Assembly: GCA_905212345.1 (NCBI GenBank)
Contig: CAJMEC010000004.1
Location: 12,943 to 76,942, forward strand
Source of the DNA: an uncultured Sutterella sp.
Lineage (GTDB): Bacteria; Pseudomonadota; Gammaproteobacteria; Burkholderiales; Burkholderiaceae_F
Direction of reading: 5' to 3'
DNA length: 64,000 nt
Notes under the pieces: model-generated
Databases searched by the model: none
What the model was told of the DNA's origin: nothing
What the model saw: the letters and a program-made list of their open reading frames with translations, nothing else
Shown here: piece by piece, positions 37,308-45,681 of the stretch
Layout: each line of letters opens with the position of its first letter
How positions within the stretch are numbered: position 1 is the first letter of the stretch
Made by a program: the position numbers and the translations under genes

Positions 37308-38234
37308 ATGACCCAAGATTTCGATTTCTTTCTGTTATTGTCCGCATTAGTGCTTATTTTGGTCATTTGGTTAATGACGCGTGCTATAAAGAGCCCTGCT
37401 AAAGAAAAGAAGTCTTTATCTTCTGAAACTAAAGTAGTCCCTTCAAACAACACGCGACGAGTTGAGCGTTTTACTTCAAGGTTAAAAGAGTCTTCTGACT
37501 CTCATCGTGAAAAAGAGGCAACAGAGCCTCCTAAGATTACGACGCTTTACTTCACAACCCAAAACGATCAACCGTTTGCTGTTATTCGATTAAGCACGAT
37601 TGGAGCGCAAGCTTGGGGAAATGAAACAATTGAGCTCTCTGGCACCCTTACCCGTTTCATTGACCGCTTCCTTATGAGAAGTGAGGGGGAAGCCTTATTA
37701 ATTCACCTTGTCTCACCCTTACCTTCAGATACGCCTTTGTATGCGCAGGCATATCGTGAAGACGGGGAGTGTGTTGCAAAATCACATCCGGTCGGTCTGA
37801 CGCCAAATGACTTTCCCCATCATATGGATATTAAGCGTGATTCATTAAACGCTTGGATACGTCAGTCACTCATTACGGCTTATCACACGATCTTTTTTAC
37901 CCTGTCTGCTTCCGAGATGGCGTTTTTGCTTCGAGCTGAAAAAAGCGCAAAGATCGGTCACTCAGAGCTAGAAGTTTCAAATTCATTTTTCCAAGCGATG
38001 GCCTTACTTTTTCTTTTTCGTATTCATGTTGAGTCTGACGAAACCCTTCGTTCTGGCTTATTAAATCAGTATTTCGATTTCATTAAATCAAACCATCTTT
38101 TGCACTCAACGCAGCTGGAGTCTTTTGAACGTCTTGTCATTTCACAAATATTTGTCCAAACGCAAAAGTTGCCGTTTTTGCTTATTCAGACCACTAAAGA
38201 TTGTGGCAAATGTTATAAGGCCCTGAATTATTAG
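37308..38234 (+). CDS. Membrane-anchored protein of unknown function
   Basis: I do not recognise this 308-residue protein. It begins with one hydrophobic segment (DFFLLLSALVLILVIWLMTRA, about residues 5-25), then a basic, Ser-rich linker (KSPAKEKKSLSSETK) and a soluble region of about 230 residues. A bitopic inner-membrane protein with a cytoplasmic domain is the simplest reading. It ends in KDCGKCYKALNY with a CxxC pair. The base composition is a little more AT-rich than the neighbours. No Shine-Dalgarno is close to the ATG. The long, clean frame with ordinary amino-acid usage supports a real gene. Confidence 0.65.
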   Translation: MTQDFDFFLLLSALVLILVIWLMTRAIKSPAKEKKSLSSETKVVPSNNTRRVERFTSRLKESSDSHREKEATEPPKITTLYFTTQNDQPFAVIRLSTIGAQAWGNETIELSGTLTRFIDRFLMRSEGEALLIHLVSPLPSDTPLYAQAYREDGECVAKSHPVGLTPNDFPHHMDIKRDSLNAWIRQSLITAYHTIFFTLSASEMAFLLRAEKSAKIGHSELEVSNSFFQAMALLFLFRIHVESDETLRSGLLNQYFDFIKSNHLLHSTQLESFERLVISQIFVQTQKLPFLLIQTTKDCGKCYKALNY

Positions 38235-38472
38235 GATAAATCAAAGATTTAACCCCGTCTTTACAAAAAGCCTTACGTATAAATCCCAAAGTAATTAGGG
38301 TTTCTACCTACTTTCGGTTTTTACAATTTGATACTACATTGAATCCAAGAGATTGAAACCCAAAACGTTTCGGCTCGTTTAATACCGTGTGCAGAGTTGT
38401 GTTTCTGCGTTGTTACGGCGCTCAAAAACGACCGCTCGCGATAATAAATATAAATTTGGAAAGGAGAATGCA

Positions 38473-39723
38473 ATGGCAAAATCTAAATCCGGTTCAATGG
38501 GTTTGGCAATGCAAATGCTCATTGGTCTTGTCCTAGGTGTGATCGTCGGTATGTTCCTGGACTCCCAGTTCGCCACTACCTACGTGAAACCCTTCGGCGA
38601 CTTATTCATCCGCTTGATCCGTATGGTCGTTGTTCCGTTGGTGTTCGCAACCTTGGTTGCCGGTGCCGCTGGTATTTCTGACGTGAGCAAACTGGGCCGC
38701 GTGGCTATCAAGACGTTGTTGATCTTCATGATCACGTCTGCGATTTCCGTGATTTTCGGTTTGGTTATCGCCAACATCATCGACCCGGGCATCGGTCTTA
38801 CGCTTTCAACCGAAGGCTTGAAGGCTGCTCAAGTGAAGGCTCCGAGCTTTGTTCAAACCTTACTTGACATCGTCCCGATTAACCCGATGGAAGCTTTCGC
38901 TAAGGGCTCCATCCTTCAGATCATCTTCTTTGCCATCATGTTCGGCTTCTGCTTGAACTTCATGGGTAAGAAAGGTCAAGCCGTTTATGAATTCTTCGAC
39001 GTTGTCGGCAACGTGATGATTCATATGACGCAAGTTGTCATGCGTTACGCCCCGATCGGTGTGTTCGCTTTGATGGCTGTTGTCGTTTCTCAACACGGTT
39101 TGGCAGTTTTGCTCCCGTTGGGCAAATTGATTCTGTCGTCCTTCATCGCTACGGCTTTGTTGATCATCGTGATCTATATCCCGATCGTGATGTTCATCAT
39201 TCGTATTCCGGTTGGCCAATACTTCAAGGGCATCTTTGAACCGTGGTTGATCGCTTTCACGACCTGCTCGTCTGCTGCCGCTATGGCCGCCAACTTGGTT
39301 GCCGCCCGTCGCTTAGGTGCTACGAACTCGATCGCTTCCTTCGCAGTTCCGTTGGGCAACACCATTAACATGAACGGTACGGCCGTTTACATGGGCGTGT
39401 GCGCAGTGTTTGCAGCTCAAATTTACAACCTTCCGTTGTCACTCGGTGACCAAGTCATCGTTGTTATTACGGGTGTGTTGGCTGCTGTCGGTACGGCTGG
39501 TGTGCCGGGCGCCGGTTTGATTATGTCGACCTTGGTCTTCACGCAAATTGGTATTCCGCTTGAAGTGATCGCTTTGATCGCCGGCGTTGACCGTATCCTT
39601 GACATGATCCGTACGTCTATCAACGTCGTCGGTGACTCCACCACCGCTTTGATGGTCACCCGTATGGAGGGTGAATTAGGTTCTGAACCCTTCGAAGAAG
39701 AGGGCGAAGAAGCGAAAGCCTAA
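38473..39723 (+). CDS. Dicarboxylate/amino-acid:cation symporter (DAACS family)
   Basis: An inner-membrane, elevator-type secondary transporter of 416 residues related to GltP and DctA. The HP1 region TCSSAAAMAANLVAARRLG replaces the usual serine-rich loop. TM7 reads TINMNGTAVYMG. HP2 is GTAGVPGAG. TM8 has the substrate and cation residues VDRILDMIRTSINVVGDSTTA (Asp, Asp, Arg, Asn, Asp in the GltPh order). The usual NMDGT motif is NMNGT here. The ATG at 38473 has AAGGAG upstream; the frame extends 84 bases further but without conservation. Codon use is strongly biased (GTC/TTC/CCG rich), suggesting high expression. Confidence 0.9.
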   Translation: MAKSKSGSMGLAMQMLIGLVLGVIVGMFLDSQFATTYVKPFGDLFIRLIRMVVVPLVFATLVAGAAGISDVSKLGRVAIKTLLIFMITSAISVIFGLVIANIIDPGIGLTLSTEGLKAAQVKAPSFVQTLLDIVPINPMEAFAKGSILQIIFFAIMFGFCLNFMGKKGQAVYEFFDVVGNVMIHMTQVVMRYAPIGVFALMAVVVSQHGLAVLLPLGKLILSSFIATALLIIVIYIPIVMFIIRIPVGQYFKGIFEPWLIAFTTCSSAAAMAANLVAARRLGATNSIASFAVPLGNTINMNGTAVYMGVCAVFAAQIYNLPLSLGDQVIVVITGVLAAVGTAGVPGAGLIMSTLVFTQIGIPLEVIALIAGVDRILDMIRTSINVVGDSTTALMVTRMEGELGSEPFEEEGEEAKA

Positions 39724-39764
39724 TTAAAAGTCATCGATATACTTTAATTTAAGGTATGTTTAAA

Positions 39765-39795
39765 TAAGGGGGTGTTCCGAAAGGACACCCCCTTA
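39765..39795 (+). terminator. Stem-loop after the symporter gene
   Basis: TAAGGGGGTGTTCC and GGACACCCCCTTA pair over 13 positions with a single bulged T and a GAAA tetraloop. It is GC-rich and 41 bases past the stop; the U-tract is weak. Confidence 0.7.
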
Positions 39796-40279
39796 AATCA
39801 TCTTTACAACACATACTCCTTTAGATTTTTTAATGATCGCCTATACAAACTATTGGTGTAAATTCTGGAATTTTTTAAATCAACAATTGTTTGCACAAAT
39901 ATTTTTATTGATGTCCTATTTGAAGTGACACGAATTTCTGAGTAAAGCCATTGACCCAATCCAGATATTAGACCTTACTGCCATAAACCTTGAACGAATC
40001 CATCTTAATGTACAAAAACAAGTGTCTTGTCCTGAAAAAAGTTGACACTTTTTGATTAGTAAAGGAGTGTCAGATGACATATTTCAGAGACTCGACGGAG
40101 TTGACTTGTCCTGAAATCGGTTGTCAGTTCCTGTGACCGTAGAAGTTTTCCTACAATTTTCGTTTGTAACAAAATGGTATTTCAATCGTCATCGGATATA
40201 CCTTCAAATACAATCAATTCATCACAGCATCTTTTTGACTTGAATCCATGGTTGCTTCAGTTATTTTGAGGAGCAGACG
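39796..40279. other. Gene-poor interval with degenerate repeat
   Basis: About 480 AT-rich bases between the symporter terminator and a lipoprotein gene. No frame of useful length is seen apart from a 20-codon one at 40074. The interval holds the TGTCCTGAAA repeat pair listed separately; the rest shows nothing recognisable. Confidence 0.5.
40028..40136 (+). repeat. TGTCCTGAAA direct repeat with mini-ORF, possible IS remnant
   Basis: TGTCCTGAAAAAAGTTGACA (40028-40047) recurs as TGTCCTGAAATCGGTTGTCA (40107-40126), matching at 16 of 20 positions. Between them AAGGAG and an ATG at 40074 open a 20-codon frame (MTYFRDSTELTCPEIGCQFL) that ends at 40136 and runs through the second copy. TG-starting ends next to a Shine-Dalgarno and a short frame suggest the leftover end of an insertion sequence whose body was deleted. 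The element family is not identified. Confidence 0.35.
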
Positions 40280-40912
40280 ATGAAAAAATTTCAATTGGCA
40301 TTAACGGCGATTTCAGCAATTCTATTAGCGTCCTGTGCTCAAAAAGATCCTCTCGTTGGTACTTGGGTTCAGCCCATCAAATCCATGCCGGGGCAGCTCC
40401 AAGGTTTTGAGCTCCAAGAGGATGGACAAGCCCGTTCCGTCAATATGGCGACACTTGATTATGAAGCTTGGGCCCGTGACGGCGATCAGTTGCGTTTATC
40501 GGGTAAAAGTATCGGCAATCACCAAACTTTAACTTTTAATGAGGTTTGGACGATTGATCGTCTTACCGATGAGGGATTAATCTTAAAGAAAGGAGATAAT
40601 GTTCAGCGGTATGAGAAGGCGACTGATCAGACAGTTGTTTCAGATTTGAAAACGGTAAAAGGTACTTTAATCCTTGGGCATGAAACGCGCTCATTCATTC
40701 CCGAAGGCTCGTGTGAAGCCTATTGGATTGTCGACAAAACAGGTAAGCTCTACCGGGACTATGACAAACTGACCAAAGGCGTCAAAAACGGCACGCCTTT
40801 GACCGCACAACTAAGAGTCAAGGACATGGGACCTTCAAAGGAAGGTTTCGCGGCAACCTATAAGAGTGTTTGGCATGTCTACGGCATTGATAGCTTACAG
40901 GAAACAAAATAA
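40280..40912 (+). CDS. Lipocalin-like lipoprotein
   Basis: A 210-residue exported lipoprotein. The signal peptide MKKFQLALTAISAILLASC ends in a lipobox (LLASC), so Cys19 should be lipidated. The mature part begins DPLVGTWVQPI and continues with LQGFELQEDGQARSVNMATLDYEAW and GDQLRLSGKSIGN, the G-x-W and beta-strand pattern of the small bacterial lipocalin-like families. Such proteins often bind hydrophobic compounds, but no ligand can be deduced. The ATG has GAGGAG upstream. Its neighbours give no clear pathway. Confidence 0.7.
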   Translation: MKKFQLALTAISAILLASCAQKDPLVGTWVQPIKSMPGQLQGFELQEDGQARSVNMATLDYEAWARDGDQLRLSGKSIGNHQTLTFNEVWTIDRLTDEGLILKKGDNVQRYEKATDQTVVSDLKTVKGTLILGHETRSFIPEGSCEAYWIVDKTGKLYRDYDKLTKGVKNGTPLTAQLRVKDMGPSKEGFAATYKSVWHVYGIDSLQETK

Positions 40913-41063
40913 ATTTTTCGCCCAAACAAACGTAAAAGTTGACAATTAGAACATCTTTGGATGACAAATAACTAATTGATTTATTTAGGTATTTTAGCTA
41001 ATTTGTCGTCAAAATATCAGCGATATACTCTCCGAAATTACTGATTCAAGACAGGAGGGTGTG

Positions 41064-42221
41064 ATGATTAATCGCCGTCAATTATTTAAAGGATCCGCCT
41101 TGATTCTTGGCGCCATGTATATGCACAATACATTGGCGAAAGAGTCAGTTGCCGCCGGAGAAGAATTTGTGCCGTCCAAAACGAATCCTTTACTGTTAAA
41201 TTTCAACGAAAACTCATTGGGCATGTCACCCAAAGCTAAGGAAGCCGTGGTCAATTCGCTTTCCATGGCATTTCGTTATCCGGATAGCCAACGGGCTGAC
41301 TTGATTGAAGCAATTGCCAAATCCAAGGACTTAACGACTAAACACGTGACGATCGGCAACGGCAGTTCAGAAGTGATTCAATCGGCTGTATTGGCTTTTG
41401 TTCAAAAGGCAAAAGATGCCAAGAAAGACGTTCAATTGATTGTTCCGGATCCGACGTTTAACTACGCAGAGCTTTATGCCTCTTCCATCGGTTTAGCCGT
41501 CAAGAAAGTTACTTTGAAAGCTAAAACCTATGATTTGGACTTGCCTCGGATGAAAAAGGCGGTTGATCAATTTAAGGGCGTCTCGATTGTTTATATTTGC
41601 AATCCTAATAATCCGACAGCAACAATTACAGACTCAAACGAAATCGATCAATGGGTGAAATCGGCTTCCGCCGATACGTACTTTATTTTTGATGAGGCTT
41701 ACGCTGAGTTTGTCACGGACAAGCGTTTCAAGTCAGCTCTTGCCTACGTCAAAGAGGGCAATCCTAATGTTATTGTGACTCGTACTTTCTCTAAGATTTA
41801 TGCGATGGCTGGATTGCGCATGGGATACGGAATTGCGCTGCCTCAAACTGCAGCTTACGTGGACAGCTTTGCAAGTATTGATAACACGAACTTAGCCGGC
41901 GCTGTGGCCGCTAAGGCAAGTCTTGAAGACGATCTTTTCTTCCAAAAAAGTTTGCAGAGCAATACCCTGTCTCGCAAAATTGTCACCGATGCGCTGGATG
42001 AGTTAGGTCTCGCCTACCTTCCTTCCCAAGCCAACTTCATTTTTCATCAGATCAAAGGTGATCATGATACGTATAAAAAACGCATGGCAGAAGCCAACGT
42101 ATTTGTCGGACGTGAGTTTGCGCCGGCAGTCGGCTTTAACCGTTTGACGTTGGGAACACCATCTGAAATGAAAGCTTTTGTGAAGGTGTTAAAGGACTTC
42201 AGAAAGAAAGGCTGGATCTAA
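41064..42221 (+). CDS. HisC-like PLP aminotransferase with a twin-arginine signal peptide
   Basis: A class I/II fold aminotransferase resembling histidinol-phosphate aminotransferase, 385 residues. Core motifs are present: NFNENSLGMSPKAKEAV, TIGNGSSEVIQ, YICNPNNPTATI, FIFDEAYAEF, and the PLP lysine in TRTFSKIYAMAGLRMGYG. Unlike normal HisC it starts MINRRQLFKGSALILGAMYMHNTLAKE, with an N-R-R-x-L-F-K twin-arginine motif, a hydrophobic core and a probable cleavage site after TLA. Tat export of the folded, PLP-loaded enzyme to the periplasm is therefore predicted. AGGAGG lies five bases before the ATG. No his genes are nearby. The substrate is unknown. Confidence 0.85.
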   Translation: MINRRQLFKGSALILGAMYMHNTLAKESVAAGEEFVPSKTNPLLLNFNENSLGMSPKAKEAVVNSLSMAFRYPDSQRADLIEAIAKSKDLTTKHVTIGNGSSEVIQSAVLAFVQKAKDAKKDVQLIVPDPTFNYAELYASSIGLAVKKVTLKAKTYDLDLPRMKKAVDQFKGVSIVYICNPNNPTATITDSNEIDQWVKSASADTYFIFDEAYAEFVTDKRFKSALAYVKEGNPNVIVTRTFSKIYAMAGLRMGYGIALPQTAAYVDSFASIDNTNLAGAVAAKASLEDDLFFQKSLQSNTLSRKIVTDALDELGLAYLPSQANFIFHQIKGDHDTYKKRMAEANVFVGREFAPAVGFNRLTLGTPSEMKAFVKVLKDFRKKGWI

Positions 42222-42327
42222 GATCCAAAAATTCAAAACTTGAAGTTGAAAAAAGTGGAGAGTTTATCTGACTACCCAAAGCGCCTAGCTCTTAAATCGA
42301 TAAAACACTTTGTAAGTAAAAGAAATC

Positions 42328-42356
42328 AAAGAAGCGCGAGCGTATCGCGCTTCTTT
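42328..42356 (+). terminator. Terminator downstream of the Tat aminotransferase gene
   Basis: AAAGAAGCGCGA (42328-42339) and TCGCGCTTCTTT (42345-42356) form a perfect 12-bp stem with loop GCGTA and a T-run. Confidence 0.85.
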
Positions 42357-42888
42357 TGTCATCGTTTTGAGTGTAAAGGCATTCATCAAGCTGTGCCTCA
42401 TTGTCGCTAATCCATAAACCAGACAATAACTTCAGCAGTGACTCAAACGGTAGCTTTAAAACTCCGCTAACTGACTGTCTTTGAGCTCTTGCTTTTGCCT
42501 CGGCGCTTTGCTCTTAACGTTCTTTTGAATACGATCTTGTCAGTGATCTTGAGCAGCGAGTATTTACGACCTTAAATATCGATGGGATTTTGCATGATAG
42601 TGCATTATCAAATAATAAGGCGCTATGAGAAAGTCTCAAATCAACTAATTGAAAATAAAAGAAAATTTCTATTAAGTTTAGAAGTAACTTGACGTTAATA
42701 AAGTCACCATAGAACTAATAATTCAGGAAGTCAGGATACAATCAGAGAGTTTTATTTCAATATTAAACTAATATTTATATACTATTGATTAAGTATTATT
42801 TTTAATATATTCGACAAAAATCCCTGTATAGATTACAAGGTTTATGTTAGAGTTCTCACTGTTTAAATTGAATTGTTGATTCAACACT
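42357..42888. other. Gene-poor interval; possible decayed frame on minus strand
   Basis: About 530 bases between a terminator and the merR gene. On the minus strand, roughly 42340-42530, one frame reads without stop for about 55 codons (includes SVSGVLKLPFESLLKLLSG and LWISDNEAQLDECLYTQ) and has a stop just upstream. It has no recognisable start or family and may be a gene relic. From 42600 to 42860 the DNA is very AT-rich and probably holds the merR promoter. Confidence 0.35.
42874..42886 (+). promoter_or_regulatory. Palindrome at the merR start
   Basis: TGTTGA-T-TCAACA is a perfect 13-base dyad ending two bases before the merR ATG, where a Shine-Dalgarno would normally be. It may be an autoregulatory operator; its short arms differ from the usual MerR-type spacer dyad. 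Confidence 0.35.
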
Positions 42889-43362
42889 ATGCGTATTGGA
42901 GAACTGTCCAAATTATCCGGCGTAGCCGTGGAGACCATTCGTTTTTATGAAAACGAGGGACTTATCCCTAAAGCGGCCCGTTCGATGAACAATTACCGCT
43001 CTTACACGGAAAGTCACCTCAAGCGTTTGCAGTTTATCCGTCACTGTCGAAGCCTTGACATGAGTCTGGAAGATATCAAACTCTTAAGTGATGTCGGCGC
43101 CAGGCGTAATGAAGAGGCCTGCAAAGTGCAGGAAATCATTTCCCGTCACATGAAAAAGATTGACGAACAAATCAACGCGTTAAAAGAGTTGCGCCAGCAT
43201 TTGGGACTATTGTCACTGTGCTGTCATGGCAATCACGCCAATGGCGAGCCCTGCGGCATTATCGAAGGTCTCAATAGCGGCGCTTGCTGCCACAATTGTG
43301 AAAACCTCAAAGTCAAACGAACGGTTAAGAAATCGGACTTAACGAAACACACCAATCTCTAA
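42889..43362 (+). CDS. MerR-family metal-responsive regulator (CadR/PbrR-like)
   Basis: A 157-residue DNA-binding regulator. The MerR HTH is at 1-38 (MRIGELSKLSGVAVETIRFYENEGLIP), followed by YRSYTESHLKRLQFIRHCRSLDMSLEDIK and a dimerisation helix. The effector end has a Cys in NEEACKVQEII and a C-terminal Cys-rich tail (LCCHGNHANGEPCGIIEGL then CCHNCENLK). The helix-start Cys plus two C-terminal ones are the ligand pattern of cadmium/lead sensors such as CadR and PbrR. Usually such a gene sits beside an efflux ATPase; here a small membrane protein gene follows after 6 bases and no exporter is in view. Confidence 0.85.
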   Translation: MRIGELSKLSGVAVETIRFYENEGLIPKAARSMNNYRSYTESHLKRLQFIRHCRSLDMSLEDIKLLSDVGARRNEEACKVQEIISRHMKKIDEQINALKELRQHLGLLSLCCHGNHANGEPCGIIEGLNSGACCHNCENLKVKRTVKKSDLTKHTNL

Positions 43363-43368
43363 TTCATC

Positions 43369-43989
43369 ATGCTCAGTCAATTTTTCACCTTTGAAGTTTT
43401 AATGGTTCTCGGAATTTTAGGAATTCTGACCGCTTGCCCAACTTATTTTATTTATGCGATTGCGCGCACCAAACCATCCGCGCGTCCCATTCCATACTTT
43501 CCGCATGGCGTGCACGGCTGGCTCCTAGTCTTTGTGGCTACAGTTATTCTCTCCATCATTCTGACAGCCATTGACGCGATAAACGCCGTTAATGTCATGA
43601 ACCAAGCCGGCGCCATGAATTGGGCGGTCCTTTCTCCCTCCATCGTCATCATCGGCTTGTACATTTACTGCCTTTGGTTAATTGCCCGCAAGCGCGAAGC
43701 CTATGTTGTCAAACAAACCATTGTGATTTTGTGGGTTGTGGGACCGATCTCGCTAATGTTCTTGAGCCTGCTTTTCGGTGCTTCGGTTGATAACGCCACG
43801 GTGGTTCGCTCATGTCTTTATGCAGCACTTTGGACGCTTTACTTTTTATTTTCAAAACGCGTGGCCTGTACCTACGGAACCAAAGCCGTAGACTCTTATG
43901 TGCACTTGGCCATTGAAATGGCTGATGCTCAAAAAGCACAAAAAGAACGGGAAGAAAAGGCTGAAAAAGCTGAAAAAGTAAAAAAATAA
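43369..43989 (+). CDS. DUF2569-type membrane protein
   Basis: A 206-residue integral membrane protein with four to five hydrophobic segments. The block HGWLLVFVATVILSIILTAIDA and the later LWTLYFLFSKRVACTYG match the DUF2569 pattern (G-W-L start; W-x-x-Y-F-x-x-S-x-R-V-x-x-T end). A charged coiled-coil-like tail (QKEREEKAEKAEKVKK) closes the chain. It begins 6 bases after the MerR regulator and is surely co-transcribed, so it may be involved in the metal response, but no DUF2569 function is known. Confidence 0.7.
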   Translation: MLSQFFTFEVLMVLGILGILTACPTYFIYAIARTKPSARPIPYFPHGVHGWLLVFVATVILSIILTAIDAINAVNVMNQAGAMNWAVLSPSIVIIGLYIYCLWLIARKREAYVVKQTIVILWVVGPISLMFLSLLFGASVDNATVVRSCLYAALWTLYFLFSKRVACTYGTKAVDSYVHLAIEMADAQKAQKEREEKAEKAEKVKK

Positions 43990-44002
43990 TGGCTTAGCCT
44001 AC

Positions 44003-44044
44003 AAAAAAGCCTTCCGACTTAAAATTTAAGCGGAAGGCTTTTTT
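44003..44044. terminator. Bidirectional terminator
   Basis: AAAAAAGCCTTCCG (44003-44016) pairs with CGGAAGGCTTTTTT (44031-44044). The loop contains a second small dyad (CTTAAAATTTAAG). It serves the convergent DUF2569 and lipoprotein genes. Confidence 0.9.
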
Positions 44045-44057
44045 ATAGAAACCGATT

Positions 44058-44462
44058 TTAGAAGCCGTATTCCTCACGATTGCGCTCAATGGCTTCCTTC
44101 TTAGATTCTTCATCAGTGTAGAAACCCAGACGGCGATATTCCTGCTTAGGCGCATCCAAATAACCGACACAACGGAAGGTGTAAGTTACCTTGGCGCCGT
44201 TGCCAGTTTGATGTCCTGAACGAGACACAGCCTGCAGGGGCTGCATGCCCTGATTTCTTTTACCGCAAAAATCAATCGCTTCCTGGCGAGCGTTGTCGCG
44301 GACAATCACTTCTTGTTCAACCCACGGTTGCTGCAGTTGAAGCTCAAAAGTTGTAGAGTCTATTTGCTTCATGCTACGCTCCGGGATAAATTTTTCAGAT
44401 GAAGCGCAGCCTGCGAGCAGGGTAACGGCCAAAACAGAACCAATCAAGGTCAACGTACGCAT
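44058..44462 (-). CDS. Small exported lipoprotein of unknown function
   Basis: A 134-residue protein. Its signal peptide MRTLTLIGSVLAVTLLAGC ends in a perfect lipobox LAGC. The mature region contains two cysteines (AIDFCGKR and TFRCVGYL) that may form a disulfide, and a basic/acidic C-terminal tail (EESKKEAIERNREEYGF). I do not recognise a named family. AAGGA precedes the ATG. It is downstream of, and in the same orientation as, an ATPase gene 40 bases away but the two are not obviously related in function. Confidence 0.75.
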   Translation of the reverse strand: MRTLTLIGSVLAVTLLAGCASSEKFIPERSMKQIDSTTFELQLQQPWVEQEVIVRDNARQEAIDFCGKRNQGMQPLQAVSRSGHQTGNGAKVTYTFRCVGYLDAPKQEYRRLGFYTDEESKKEAIERNREEYGF

Positions 44463-44502
44463 ACCAATTCCTTATTTTTTGACGTGGATATTGTACAGGC
44501 AT

Positions 44503-45681
44503 TTAAAGTGACGAGGCGGCAACGATTGGGTAAGAAGTTGTTTCGACCGCCAGTGTACCGTCAGAGATAAATAACATGTCCTGACAGGCTCCACCGATTT
44601 TGACAAGCACATCGCCGTGGCGGATGCTTTCTTTCATAGAGGGTGCCTTTTGACTTAAAAAGGCGATAGGAAGCCAGCCGTTTGACGATTCTATGGCAAG
44701 CTCAACGTGTTTACGAGCCGTGTCACGATAAAAAAATATCTGTGGGCGAACGCCTTGGCCCTCATAGTTTTTGATAATTTCTGCAGCCGTAAAACCGGCT
44801 AGCACACCGTAATAGTTCGCGTGCGCGTAGAGCTCTTCACCCGAGGAGCAACCCAAAAGGAAAGTCAAAAGGCCGCTGTCGGCATAAGTTATTTTGGATC
44901 GTTTCACTTGTCTACGTTCTTTCAGTTTCATTGAAGGGACTTCCAAAATCACGCCGCAATCGAGCAAAAAGTCAGTCCAATAAATAGCCGTGGCATAACT
45001 GATACCGGCCTCTTTTGCGTATTTGGAATGATTGAGCTCTTGCATATTGTGCTCGGCCAACACCTTCATGTAGCGAAAAAAGAGGGCGTCTTTGTAAGCA
45101 TGAAGAACATCTCGGACATGATTGGCAAAAAACTCAGCCAGCCAAGACTCATAAAAAGAGGAGGTCGATTGAGACAAATCGCTACGGGGCAGAAAACCGT
45201 TACGAATCACATCAAAAAAACCGGGCTGAGGGTAGCTGATACGAAGCGCGATCGCTTCATTGCCCCACAGACACGGCTCTTTTTGGGCGTACTCTCTTTG
45301 TGAAAAAGGCAACACAGTGTGGCATTGCAAGCCCGCGTATTCAATCAAAAGTTTTTTCTTTTCTGACGGTAAATAACCGACAAGCACGATTTGTGAAAAA
45401 TCGTCCGTTGGCAAGTAATCCGTCAATTCAGGCGCCTTTTCTATCCCATCGACAATCAACCGTTTGCCATAAACGGAGAAAAAATCCGCCGGTTGAGCGC
45501 GGGCGAGGTTTCTCGGGTAAATGTCATTGAGGTCCACATAGGCCAAATCACTGAAAACGGTTTTCACTAATGAAGTTTTGCCGACGCCGGGCATTCCACT
45601 GATAAGAAAAAGATTGTGCGTTTCACGCTCGCTTTTCAAAACATTGGCTAATGATCGAATGATATGGGCTGCAATAGGCAT
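44503..45681 (-). CDS. AAA ATPase of the AAA_14/DUF4143 type
   Basis: A 392-residue predicted ATPase. The P-loop ISGMPGVGKTSLV is at about 29-40, a Walker B-like KRLIVDGIEKAPEL follows near 73, and then YLPTDDFSQIVLVGYLPSEKK (sensor-1 region) and ETVLPFSQRE-like VLPFSQREYAQKEP, the usual AAA_14 layout. The C-terminal half (YAKEAGISYATAIYWTDFLLDCGVILEVP; KITYADSGLLTFLLGCS; EIIKNYEGQGVRPQIFFYRD) is the DUF4143 winged-helix and nuclease-like region. The biological role of these standalone ATPases is poorly known. There is no Shine-Dalgarno before the ATG. Confidence 0.78.
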   Translation of the reverse strand: MPIAAHIIRSLANVLKSERETHNLFLISGMPGVGKTSLVKTVFSDLAYVDLNDIYPRNLARAQPADFFSVYGKRLIVDGIEKAPELTDYLPTDDFSQIVLVGYLPSEKKKLLIEYAGLQCHTVLPFSQREYAQKEPCLWGNEAIALRISYPQPGFFDVIRNGFLPRSDLSQSTSSFYESWLAEFFANHVRDVLHAYKDALFFRYMKVLAEHNMQELNHSKYAKEAGISYATAIYWTDFLLDCGVILEVPSMKLKERRQVKRSKITYADSGLLTFLLGCSSGEELYAHANYYGVLAGFTAAEIIKNYEGQGVRPQIFFYRDTARKHVELAIESSNGWLPIAFLSQKAPSMKESIRHGDVLVKIGGACQDMLFISDGTLAVETTSYPIVAASSL

